Positions 1 through 5,928 of a DNA stretch of 6,559 bases are shown here, piece by piece. Under the pieces are notes generated by a model, which was given only the letters and a program-made list of their open reading frames with translations, was not told the DNA's origin and searched no databases. The translations under genes were made by a program, and so were the position numbers. Source of the stretch: Candidatus Zixiibacteriota bacterium (GTDB lineage: Bacteria; Zixibacteria; MSB-5A5; GN15; FEB-12); NCBI GenBank assembly GCA_003641405.1, contig QNAF01000149.1, forward strand, positions 1 through 6,559, in the 5' to 3' direction. Positions within the stretch are counted from its first letter, which is position 1, and each line of letters begins with the position of its first letter.

Positions 1-134
1 ACCCAGAACATATCCGCCATGGCATAGATGTGCTGAGCCAGGAAACCGAACATGGAAGGCAACCCCATCTTGAGGATGGACCCGATAATGGAGCCTTCGG
101 TGAAATCGGCGGGTGTCGTCTTAGTGTCTGGCAT
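1..134 (-). CDS. MATE-family multidrug/Na+ efflux transporter, N-terminal fragment
   Basis: The minus strand opens with ATG at 134-132 and reads 44 codons to the window edge without a stop. The peptide begins MPDTKTTPADFTEGSIIGSI and continues through a first membrane segment with LPSMFGFLAQHIYAMADMFWV. The pattern 'F-T-E-G-S-I ... L-P-S-M-x-G-x-L-A-Q ... Y-x-M-A-D-M-F-W-V' is the characteristic opening of MATE (NorM/DinF-like) transporters, where the Asp-containing end of helix 1 leads into 'DxxFVGR'-type sequence. The family exports cationic drugs or metabolites across the inner membrane using a Na+ or H+ gradient. Most of the protein (normally about 450 residues) is outside the window. Upstream of the ATG there is only a weak GTGAGA-like ribosome site. 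It is transcribed divergently from the tagged protein at 599. Family call from motif recognition only; substrate unknown. Confidence 0.75.
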   Translation of the reverse strand, partial: MPDTKTTPADFTEGSIIGSILKMGLPSMFGFLAQHIYAMADMFW

Positions 135-275
135 GATGTCTCACGAAAGTGACAACGTACGCAACCAACTGCATAACGGAAAGCGCAAAATCTGCTATCC
201 GAGCACTTTCAATTAACAGCCGAAGACCGTCATTTCGCTGAGTCCTACCATCACACTACCCTCCAGCTTCTTTGC

Positions 276-303
276 TTGACAAAACGCCTTGAGTGACTAT
301 CTT
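276..303 (+). promoter_or_regulatory. Candidate sigma70-type promoter for the tagged secreted protein
   Basis: A perfect TTGACA lies at 276-281. After a 16-base spacer comes TATCTT at 298-303, which matches TATAAT at four of six positions. Predicted transcription start is near 310, which would give a leader of about 290 bases before the ATG at 599. The good -35 box supports it; the imperfect -10 box and long leader argue for caution. Confidence 0.35.
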
Positions 304-583
304 TACGGAGTAGAGTGGTCCATTTACCAGCCCTCTTGATAGAAGCCCATACTCCTCGAATCAGTATTGCGGCCCAAAAAACACTGTTGGTCAGTAAATA
401 ACCACAGATGGAGAATCATATAGTGTCCTATCGTTGTGTCGTATGGATACCCTCAGAGCGGCGTTTCATGTGGTGATCCCGTCGGTGCTGACGAATTTCA
501 GTCGAACAATAGAACAGCTTGCAGACAGAAAACAACACATATCTAACAAGAAACCAATGTGTAGCACAGGTATTGCATTGAAG

Positions 584-589
584 AAGGAG
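584..589 (+). promoter_or_regulatory. Ribosome binding site that fixes the start at 599
   Basis: AAGGAG sits 9 bases before the ATG at 599-601 and is the only strong Shine-Dalgarno sequence in the leader. It places the start after the 55 in-frame codons that open from position 434. The resulting protein begins with a proper signal peptide. Confidence 0.8.
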
Positions 590-598
590 AGAAGAAAA

Positions 599-1093
599 AT
601 GACCAGATGCGGAAAACGAACTCTTGGATGTCTATTAGTGTTTGTGGTGGCAATGGCTCTGCTGGTGCAACCGATTGCAGCAGATACGCGTGCACTTGAA
701 ACCACATGCGTGTTCAATGAAGGAACCAGTACGTTGGAGTTTGCGATTACTGATGGCATCCCGGCAGAAGTGTATGATGTCAAATTCATCGTATCCGGCT
801 GTACTGATACTGTTTCTATATCGACGGATATCACCTTGACTGGGCCGAACGATGCCGGAACCGCCCTAATAGAATGCATCGAAGCAGGTACTCGTGGCAC
901 TGTTCATGTTGAAATCTGCGATGACGTAGTGTGTTATGACAGTTACATGTTCCATTTCAACTGCGACCTTGGTTGCAACATTACCGAGTACTCACAGGTT
1001 CCGACATTTACCGAGTATGGTATTGCCGCTCTGCTGCTCATTCTGATGACAGTTGGTATTGTGATGATTCGGCGGCGGCGCGTGACAGCTTAG
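599..1093 (+). CDS. Small secreted cysteine-rich protein with IPTL/VPTF-type C-terminal exosortase sorting signal
   Basis: The protein has 164 residues. Residues 1-28 form a signal peptide (basic MTRCGKR, hydrophobic LLVFVVAMALL, cleavage probably after the alanines at 27-28). The mature part has no domain I can name. It is rich in alternating hydrophobic/polar stretches, suggesting a beta-sandwich, and holds seven cysteines (37, 68, 93, 107, 112, 122, 126). The C-terminus is tripartite: VPTFTEYG at 134-141, a hydrophobic helix at 142-157, then RRRRVTA. This matches the IPTLxxWG-type tag (IPTL-CTERM) recognised by exosortase H, with Phe for Leu and Tyr for Trp. The protein should be exported by Sec, held in the inner membrane by the tag, then cleaved by the exosortase. 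The exosortase gene lies convergently about 550 bases away, strongly suggesting an enzyme-cargo pair. The mature function is unknown; an adhesin or matrix role is only a guess. Confidence 0.82.
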   Translation: MTRCGKRTLGCLLVFVVAMALLVQPIAADTRALETTCVFNEGTSTLEFAITDGIPAEVYDVKFIVSGCTDTVSISTDITLTGPNDAGTALIECIEAGTRGTVHVEICDDVVCYDSYMFHFNCDLGCNITEYSQVPTFTEYGIAALLLILMTVGIVMIRRRRVTA

Positions 1094-1136
1094 AAACTGC
1101 TCACGATCCCCCCCCGTGTTTCCAGATAACATGACA

Positions 1137-1169
1137 ACGGGATTGGACTACAAGTCCGGTCCCGTTTTT
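1137..1169 (+). terminator. Rho-independent terminator of the tagged-protein gene
   Basis: A 13-base-pair stem (1137-1149 with 1153-1165) with a 3-base loop ACA is followed by a run of T ending at 1169. Two central pairs are G-U in the plus-strand RNA. It begins 44 bases after the stop codon at 1093. Read on the minus strand the same two positions become C-A mismatches and no T run follows, so it should act mainly in the plus direction. Confidence 0.85.
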
Positions 1170-1192
1170 CTTACCCCTGATTCGGGACATGT

Positions 1193-1693
1193 TTACTTGG
1201 CTATTTTCTGATCGCCGAATATCCGCAATCCCAGCAAACGCCCCGGCAATCGGGGATAGAACGCCACCCAGAGCAGCAACGGCAGAGTATCGTTGAGCAA
1301 TAAAAGCGGTACGACAACTCGATAGAAAGCTCGCGACAGACCGTAGGCTTCATTGAGCTCGAACACCACCCACGACAGTAACAGATGGCCGGCTATGATG
1401 ATCGCCAACCCTCCAAAGAGAGCTGTGAGTGTTTTCTTCCAGTTGCTTACCAGACCCGGAGAGGCCAGTACCAATGATGCGAATGGTACCAGGTTCGTGA
1501 AATGTTCAAGCACTATGTACAACAGCCAATCATCCACGCCAACCAGTTCAAGAAAGAACGAGGCGACGGGACGAATGAGCACAGGGTATCTCACCTGCAG
1601 GAAGGCAAACCAAAAGTAGCCGAAGAGCAGAGTGAGCGGAACCAGCCTAAGCAGGAACTTCCACAGTTCCTTTTTCTTCTCGAAAAACGACAA
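1193..1693 (-). CDS. Exosortase H-associated small membrane protein
   Basis: The protein has 166 residues and begins at a TTG (1693-1691). There is no in-frame ATG, and the next GTG would remove the first membrane helix. A basic, amphipathic start (FFEKKKELWKFLLR) leads into about four membrane segments, near residues 12-32, 66-80, 89-111 and 124-146, ending in a short basic tail. I see no catalytic motif. It begins 47 bases inside the 3' end of the exosortase gene, so the two are almost certainly co-translated. Small multi-span proteins of this size directly follow exosortase H genes in other genomes and are named for that association; their role is not established. I assign it by position, size and topology. 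No clear ribosome site precedes the TTG, so the start may be reached by translational coupling. Confidence 0.65.
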   Translation of the reverse strand: MSFFEKKKELWKFLLRLVPLTLLFGYFWFAFLQVRYPVLIRPVASFFLELVGVDDWLLYIVLEHFTNLVPFASLVLASPGLVSNWKKTLTALFGGLAIIIAGHLLLSWVVFELNEAYGLSRAFYRVVVPLLLLNDTLPLLLWVAFYPRLPGRLLGLRIFGDQKIAK

Positions 1694-2252
1694 ATCGTAA
1701 CCAACAGAGCCAGATGGTACCTATCATCAAGACCAGTGTCACCTGCCAGAAGTACAGGTGCATGAATCTAAACAGTTCCTGAGACGACGCTCCGGCCACA
1801 AGCAGGAGGATAATTCGCAGGATATTAAACAAGTATACGGCCGGCACACCCGCAGCGATCCCAATCAGCTTCTTTCGGAAACTGGTAGAAAAACTAATGA
1901 CAGCAGCACAGTAGATGACCATTTCAAGGAGACCGGTACACTCGTCTATGATCTCCACACTGAAGCCATGGCAGCTTATGAAATGACCTGAAAACGAGAC
2001 GCTATCACTGAACAAAGAAGCAATCCCACCGGCAATGGAAGCTGTCAGATTCAACAACCACTCCAGATCGTCGTATCTGGCAGTGAGAACAGAATACGCC
2101 GAGCCAAGGACAAGCAAACTGACAGAAAACGTCAGCACAAACCGAAGCGCCGGAGACAACTTGCTCCAGGCAGATAAACGACTCTCCTTGTTCTTGCCGC
2201 CTCTTGAGTGGCGATGATTCTTGTTTGTGCTCATTTGTTGAAACATAACCAT
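1647..2252 (-). CDS. xrtH: Exosortase H-like membrane transpeptidase (IPTL-type tag specific)
   Basis: Exosortases are multi-span inner-membrane cysteine proteases/transpeptidases that cut C-terminal sorting tags and probably transfer the cargo. From ATG 2252 the protein has 201 residues. After a polar basic N-terminus come membrane helices with the full catalytic triad in order: Cys105 in IIDECTGLLE, Arg146 in FNILRIILL, and His165 in RFMHLYFWQ. These are the signature residues of the exosortase/archaeosortase family. The short length and lack of a fused EpsI domain fit the XrtH type, as does a neighbour with a VPTFTEYG tag. Start is uncertain: ATGs at 2252, 2246 and 2234 and a TTG at 2270 are all in frame; 2252 has the best, though weak, ribosome site (AGAAG). 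It lies 77 bases downstream of tRNA-Tyr with no terminator seen between them, and overlaps the companion membrane-protein gene by 47 bases. Confidence 0.83.
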   Translation of the reverse strand: MVMFQQMSTNKNHRHSRGGKNKESRLSAWSKLSPALRFVLTFSVSLLVLGSAYSVLTARYDDLEWLLNLTASIAGGIASLFSDSVSFSGHFISCHGFSVEIIDECTGLLEMVIYCAAVISFSTSFRKKLIGIAAGVPAVYLFNILRIILLLVAGASSQELFRFMHLYFWQVTLVLMIGTIWLCWLRFVVFREEKGTVEVPA

Positions 2253-2329
2253 TGAGGGTACTTCTGGCAACCGAGCACATCACGACTGGCAACTTGGCTT
2301 CACTTTGATGGAATTCAGTTTGAAGATTA

Positions 2330-2414
2330 TGGTGGTGGGGGAAGGATTTGAACCTTCGAAGGCTACGCCGACAGATTTACAGTCTGTTCCCTTTGACCAC
2401 TCGGGAACCCCACC
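2330..2414 (-). tRNA. tRNA-Tyr (anticodon GTA)
   Basis: The minus strand reads an 85-base class II tRNA. The acceptor arm is GGTGGGG pairing with CCCCACC, followed by discriminator A and an encoded CCA at 2332-2330. The anticodon arm ACAGA-CTGTAAA-TCTGT has GTA at 2380-2378. A 13-base variable arm contains a GGC/GCC stem, as bacterial tRNA-Tyr has. The T arm is GAAGG-TTCAAAT-CCTTC. Every stem pairs fully. It decodes UAU/UAC. It stands alone between the polysaccharide genes and the exosortase genes, all on the same strand. Confidence 0.97.
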
Positions 2415-2466
2415 AAACCATGCATACTCAGATGTTATCGACATCCAAGCCTTGTTAAGAAGGCAC

Positions 2467-2494
2467 AATATACTCGCGGACTTCAAAAAATCAA
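2467..2494 (-). promoter_or_regulatory. Promoter of tRNA-Tyr
   Basis: On the minus strand TTGATT (2494-2489) is separated by 16 bases from TATATT (2472-2467), which matches TATAAT at five of six positions. Transcription would start near 2460, about 46 bases before the mature tRNA. Two short perfect dyads (GCCTT/AAGGC at 2449-2464 and GATGT/ACATC at 2431-2445) fill the leader between start and tRNA. A second possible -10, TATAAT at 2576-2571, lies about 100 bases further upstream. Because no terminator follows the tRNA, this promoter could also feed the exosortase genes. Confidence 0.5.
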
Positions 2495-2619
2495 TGCAAA
2501 AGTCAGCGGGAACTGCAGGACGGAATAGCGGCAATGTGATACTTGAGTGTTGCCCCGTAAGACGTTGGCAATTATACAAATAAGCCTGTCGCCACTATGG
2601 ATTGCGCGAAAAGAAACGA

Positions 2620-3696
2620 CTACTCATCCTGTTTGATGGATTCCAATTCTCTCTCGACCACTGATTCTGTCGACTCGCTCCTCCCGACAAGACGCAAACG
2701 ACTTCCGGGTTCGCTGCCGTTGGAATCCTTCCCGAAATCGCTCGGAGCAACGCTCATCCAGTGCTCAAGTGAATGCGCAAAGTCGTAACGAAACTTGAAT
2801 CCCGTTTCGAGAAGCACTTTCGGGATAATATGGGTCGGCATGGCCGCTTTTCGCACCCGAACCGGATGTACTGGATTTTTCGATCCAAAGACAAGCTGCA
2901 CAAGCTTTGCTGCAGGCAGCAGCAACCAGATCGGAATAGGCAAAACAACCGCACGGCACCCAAAGAAGCTCTTGATCGTCTTCACCAATTCCCTTAGTGA
3001 TTGAGTGGGTGCTTCAACGTAGTTATATGTCACCTGCCGATCATCCCGTTCCATGAAAAACTCAACCGAATCGATGAAACCGAAAATGTAGGCGTAGGAT
3101 TTGTAAATGCCGGGACTTCCCGGAAACGCGAAATATCCTCTTCGAATCGCCCTTATCATCCGCATTATATTGCCCGGATCGCCCGGTCCATATACTACTC
3201 CGGGACGTGAGACGATAAGCCGACGGCTTGAATCAGTACGGCGCCAGCCCTCGTGGATTAACTCAGCCGGAAACTTGGAACTTCCGTACGGCGTGGTTGG
3301 TCTGATTGGCGATGTCTCGCTCGTAGGACTCAGTGTCGGGCCGTAAACGGCAATACTGCTGGTGAAATAGATATTGTTACAATCGACCTCTTCCGCCCAA
3401 TCGCAGACGTGCCGAGCACCGGCGAGATTGGTCTGGAAATATTCATAGGCCTCATGGCCCGGTTCGCGGTGGATGGCCGCCAGATTGAAAATCCACTCCG
3501 GCTTTTCGTTGACAAGATCACTGGGGATTGGTCCCCGAACATCAGTACAGGAGTAACTCACACCGGTTTCACTATCCAACGATGTTGGGCGAATATCGGC
3601 AATATGAATGCGGTCAAAACGACCTGTTTTCAGAAAATGCCTTGCCAGATGTGTCCCAATAAACCCGGAACCGCCGAACAGAACACAGCAACTCAT
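2620..3696 (-). CDS. NAD-dependent epimerase/dehydratase (extended SDR), nucleotide-sugar type
   Basis: The protein has 358 residues. The N-terminal Rossmann fold carries GGSGFIG at 8-14, with Asp34 at the end of strand 2 favouring NAD over NADP. The active site is complete: Ser113/Ser114 in YFTSSIAVYGP and the YxxxK pair Tyr137/Lys141 in PYGSSK, followed by RPGVVYGPGDPG at 164-175. This is the extended short-chain dehydrogenase family that epimerises, dehydrates or reduces sugars carried on nucleotides, in the cytoplasm. The exact substrate cannot be read from the sequence. The last 40 residues are a polar, charged tail (SNGSEPGSRLRL...) beyond the usual fold. Its ATG overlaps the stop of the glycosyltransferase gene by 4 bases (ATGA), and a perfect ribosome site precedes it, so it is translated as the third gene of the Wzz-GT2-epimerase cluster. 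It probably supplies or modifies a sugar for the same polymer. Confidence 0.85.
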   Translation of the reverse strand: MSCCVLFGGSGFIGTHLARHFLKTGRFDRIHIADIRPTSLDSETGVSYSCTDVRGPIPSDLVNEKPEWIFNLAAIHREPGHEAYEYFQTNLAGARHVCDWAEEVDCNNIYFTSSIAVYGPTLSPTSETSPIRPTTPYGSSKFPAELIHEGWRRTDSSRRLIVSRPGVVYGPGDPGNIMRMIRAIRRGYFAFPGSPGIYKSYAYIFGFIDSVEFFMERDDRQVTYNYVEAPTQSLRELVKTIKSFFGCRAVVLPIPIWLLLPAAKLVQLVFGSKNPVHPVRVRKAAMPTHIIPKVLLETGFKFRYDFAHSLEHWMSVAPSDFGKDSNGSEPGSRLRLVGRSESTESVVERELESIKQDE

Positions 3697-4718
3697 CGAG
3701 CCTGCACCTCCTTTCGTTCAGTATCCCAGTAACGTCTGTTCTTGCTCATTGCCCGCTTGAGCCACAGTGGTAATACCTGCTCCCTGTTGCCCAGCTTGTA
3801 TCCGAGCAGTTTCATCGCAGTGCGAAGAATGGCCGAGGGTATGACAGAAGGTTTGCTCTTCTTGAGGTAGCGCAGTTCCGACTTGACGAAACGCATCCCC
3901 TCCCCTTCCGCTTGACCAAAGGACTCGCGGATCCACCTATCACGAGCATGAAATACGCCGATATCGAAATAGCGCCGGAACTCATCGCCGATAGTAAACG
4001 GGTGAGAGTGGTATACTGCAGCTTCAGCTACATAGGCCACTTTCCAACCAGCCAGAATCAGCTTGGAGGCTACATAAGTATCCTCGTTTTGGATCGTATG
4101 AGAAGGAAACCCGCCAGCTTCCATAAGCGCCTTGCGACGGTAGGCAGCAAACGAATTGGAAATAAATGCTGTCTTGATTCCTAACCGAGGAATGTCGTCA
4201 AGTGATTTCACTCTCGTTTCATCAGAGTAGTTAAACAATCGGGCATGCGCCTCGATGGGATCGGCTTCTCGCCTTGGTAGTTGCCTTCCGTATGCAGCGG
4301 CTACTTTTGGATCATTGAACCTGGATAACAACTTCTCAATAGCATTCGGAGATGCCAGCATCGCATCCTGTGTCAGAAACACTACAATGTCCGATCCCTC
4401 CAGTTGATTGACGCACATCTGCCGCGTTCCCCCGTGCGAGAATTCCTCCCGAGGGATAACCGTAGTCTCGAAACCCGCTTGCTGAGCAATCTGAACCGTG
4501 TCATCATTCGACGAAGAATCCACAAGTAACAGGCGGTCGGGAACCAGCGTCTGCGTCCGCAGAGCAGCCAGCCAGGACACAAGATCAGGAGCAGCATTCA
4601 ACGTCGGCAGGACCAGGGCGGTCTTGAACGAAGTGCTCTTGGCTGCTTCCGCTGTCGGCTTACTGCGTGAGTCGATTTCCATTTCGGACTGTGGGGTCGA
4701 ATTGTTTTTCGTATTCAT
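3693..4718 (-). CDS. Family 2 glycosyltransferase, rhamnosyltransferase-like
   Basis: The protein has 341 residues from ATG 4718. A polar tail of about 30 residues precedes a GT-A fold: VLPTLNA at 36-42 and VDSSSNDDT at 66-74 (nucleotide binding), FSHGGTR at 93-99, and VFLTQDA at 113-119 with the metal-site Asp118. YGRQLPRREA follows near 143-152 and the catalytic NED at 211-213. The 'HGGTR...FLTQDA...YGRQLPR' string is typical of GT2 enzymes annotated as rhamnosyltransferases of O-antigen and exopolysaccharide pathways. It should transfer a sugar from a nucleotide donor to a lipid-linked acceptor on the cytoplasmic side of the membrane. No membrane helix is evident. A TTG at 4724 is an alternative start; neither has a good ribosome site. 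It lies 33 bases after the Wzz-like gene and overlaps the epimerase gene by 4 bases. The donor sugar is inference from similarity. Confidence 0.85.
   Translation of the reverse strand: MNTKNNSTPQSEMEIDSRSKPTAEAAKSTSFKTALVLPTLNAAPDLVSWLAALRTQTLVPDRLLLVDSSSNDDTVQIAQQAGFETTVIPREEFSHGGTRQMCVNQLEGSDIVVFLTQDAMLASPNAIEKLLSRFNDPKVAAAYGRQLPRREADPIEAHARLFNYSDETRVKSLDDIPRLGIKTAFISNSFAAYRRKALMEAGGFPSHTIQNEDTYVASKLILAGWKVAYVAEAAVYHSHPFTIGDEFRRYFDIGVFHARDRWIRESFGQAEGEGMRFVKSELRYLKKSKPSVIPSAILRTAMKLLGYKLGNREQVLPLWLKRAMSKNRRYWDTERKEVQAR
3706..3713 (-). promoter_or_regulatory. Strong ribosome binding site of the epimerase gene
   Basis: The minus strand reads AAGGAGGT, complementary over its whole length to the 16S rRNA tail, 9 bases before the ATG at 3696. 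It lies inside the last codons of the glycosyltransferase gene (the K-E-V stretch). It confirms the 3696 start and suggests efficient independent initiation as well as coupling through the ATGA overlap. Confidence 0.85.
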
Positions 4719-4751
4719 CTCCAATCAAACCGGAAGAACAGCAAAAAAGCT

Positions 4752-5888
4752 TCAACTGTCTACCGAAATCGTTTCTCTGGATGTATCTGTTGTTGCCCCT
4801 TTGACCAGTCGGCTTGTCCTGGGAAAAGCCTCCGTCAAATCGGTTGACAAAGCCTCCACAGACAATTTATCGGAACCAGCGACAACTCTCTGAACGAGAT
4901 CAATTGCGAAAATCACGAGAACGGTGAAGACAAAGGACAGAAATCCTGTCAGCAGCACTGTAATCGACCGGGGTGGACCGGATTTTCTTGTAGGCAAAGA
5001 AGCATGATCAAGGATTCGTACGATTGGTACGTCTTTCTGGACATCGAGTTTGGCAACCTCATACTCCTGCAAAAGAAAAGCATAGGTTTGGGTCTTGGCT
5101 TCGACATCTCTCTTGAGACGTCCCAGTTCCCTTAGAATGCCTGGATTGGTAGTAGAAGCCCAGTTGCGATTACAGCTCTGGAAATCATACAGTGAGTCTT
5201 CGACTGCCGTCAGATTCTGCTTGCGCTCTTCCGTTTCCCGAGCGAGATACCGAACTCGCTCTCTGGCCTCGGAGCGTCGATTGTTGAGATTGTAGTTTTC
5301 AAGCTGATCAAGGTACTCACTGACAAGAGCCTGCGAAAACTCTGGGTATTGCGTCTCAACGGCTACATTGATCTCCCCTGTTAGGGCAGCACTACTAATA
5401 GAAGTCATCCCGCTCAACGTTCGCCGCAGGCGGTCCGGATCATCGTAACCGAGATACTCCGGCAAACTGAGGTCCATCGGTTCGGATTCAAACGTAAACT
5501 GGTATCTCTTGGCTAGAAGCGAGTCCCTGATAAGGTTTGACTGAAGAACAGTCGGGAACAGAGCCGACGAATTATCACTATCAAGCCCCAGACCACCGGT
5601 AATTCCAGCCATCGCACGCAGAGCAGAGAATTTGTCGCTTTTCCCGGATGGCAAAACCACCGCACGTGAAGTATACACATTCGGAGTAGCGAGCATTACG
5701 ACAACTGCCAACAATCCGCATACGCCGACAACTCCGATAATCCAGCGTCGACGACGCAGCAGCAATCTTACAAGAGCTACGAGATCAATCTCAAACTTTC
5801 GGTCATCGGTACCGCTGACCGAGTTTGCTATTGTTTGTGCTCCATTGGAGTGAATCTGGCTATTTCGTAATGTCATTCTCTTTCTCAT
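4752..5888 (-). CDS. Wzz-type polysaccharide chain-length determinant / co-polymerase
   Basis: The protein has 378 residues from ATG 5888. A polar N-terminus of about 33 residues leads into the Wzz signature IDLVALVRLLLRRRRW (about 34-49) and helix 1 (49-67, ending in ATPNVYTSRAVVLPS). A periplasmic domain follows with a long charged coiled-coil stretch (about 195-285: ARERVRYLARETEERKQN and onward). Next come the proline-rich ASLPTRKSGPPRS (296-308) and helix 2 (309-332), then a 45-residue cytoplasmic tail. There is no Walker A motif or tyrosine cluster, so it is not fused to a BY-kinase. Such proteins form inner-membrane oligomers that set the length of O-antigen or exopolysaccharide made by Wzy. 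The frame stays open to 5981, but a -10 box at 5919-5924 and a weak CAGGT ribosome site favour 5888 (5876 is an alternative). It is the first gene of the cluster. Confidence 0.87.
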   Translation of the reverse strand: MRKRMTLRNSQIHSNGAQTIANSVSGTDDRKFEIDLVALVRLLLRRRRWIIGVVGVCGLLAVVVMLATPNVYTSRAVVLPSGKSDKFSALRAMAGITGGLGLDSDNSSALFPTVLQSNLIRDSLLAKRYQFTFESEPMDLSLPEYLGYDDPDRLRRTLSGMTSISSAALTGEINVAVETQYPEFSQALVSEYLDQLENYNLNNRRSEARERVRYLARETEERKQNLTAVEDSLYDFQSCNRNWASTTNPGILRELGRLKRDVEAKTQTYAFLLQEYEVAKLDVQKDVPIVRILDHASLPTRKSGPPRSITVLLTGFLSFVFTVLVIFAIDLVQRVVAGSDKLSVEALSTDLTEAFPRTSRLVKGATTDTSRETISVDS

Positions 5889-5918
5889 GGACAGACCTGT
5901 ATTGTACTTTGGTAAGAC

Positions 5919-5924
5919 ATTATA
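5919..5924 (-). promoter_or_regulatory. Candidate -10 element for the wzz/GT2/epimerase cluster
   Basis: A perfect TATAAT on the minus strand, within TTTGTATAAT. It would start transcription near 5912, about 24 bases before the chosen ATG at 5888. No good -35 hexamer exists at 16-18 bases (the region reads GTGTGG); instead a perfect dyad lies immediately upstream. This suggests a regulated rather than constitutive promoter. Confidence 0.5.
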
Positions 5925-5928
5925 CAAA

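Larger units (their letters stand above)
135..598. other. Intergenic region between divergent genes, 464 bases
   Basis: This gap separates the MATE gene from the tagged secreted protein. I see no convincing gene. One open frame runs from a TTG at 434 into the 599 gene, but it has no ribosome site and its peptide lacks a signal sequence, so I treat it as untranslated leader. The stretch holds one sigma70-like promoter candidate at 276-303 and a lone TATAGT hexamer at 419-424 with no -35 at proper spacing. I recognised no riboswitch or strong hairpin. A promoter for the minus-strand MATE gene must also lie here, but I could not identify it. Confidence 0.5.

Noticed and set aside
434..598. N-terminal extension of the tagged protein from a TTG at 434
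   Set aside because: It would bury the signal peptide 55 residues inside the protein; the strong AAGGAG before 599 decides the start.
466..900. Open frame of 144 codons on the minus strand opposite the tagged-protein gene
   Set aside because: The plus-strand gene has a strong ribosome site, signal peptide, sorting tag and terminator. The minus frame has no recognisable domain or ribosome site.
1108..1115. Run of eight C between the tagged gene and its terminator
   Set aside because: It could be a slippage tract, but it lies outside any coding frame and promoter, so no phase-variation role can be argued.
2330..2414. tRNA-Tyr as a used phage or island attachment site
   Set aside because: I found no second copy of the tRNA 3' end and no integrase in the window. 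Kept only as a question in the findings.
4498..4893. Plus-strand frame of 131 codons across the GT2/Wzz junction
   Set aside because: It lies antisense to two well-supported genes and shows no domain; a shadow frame.
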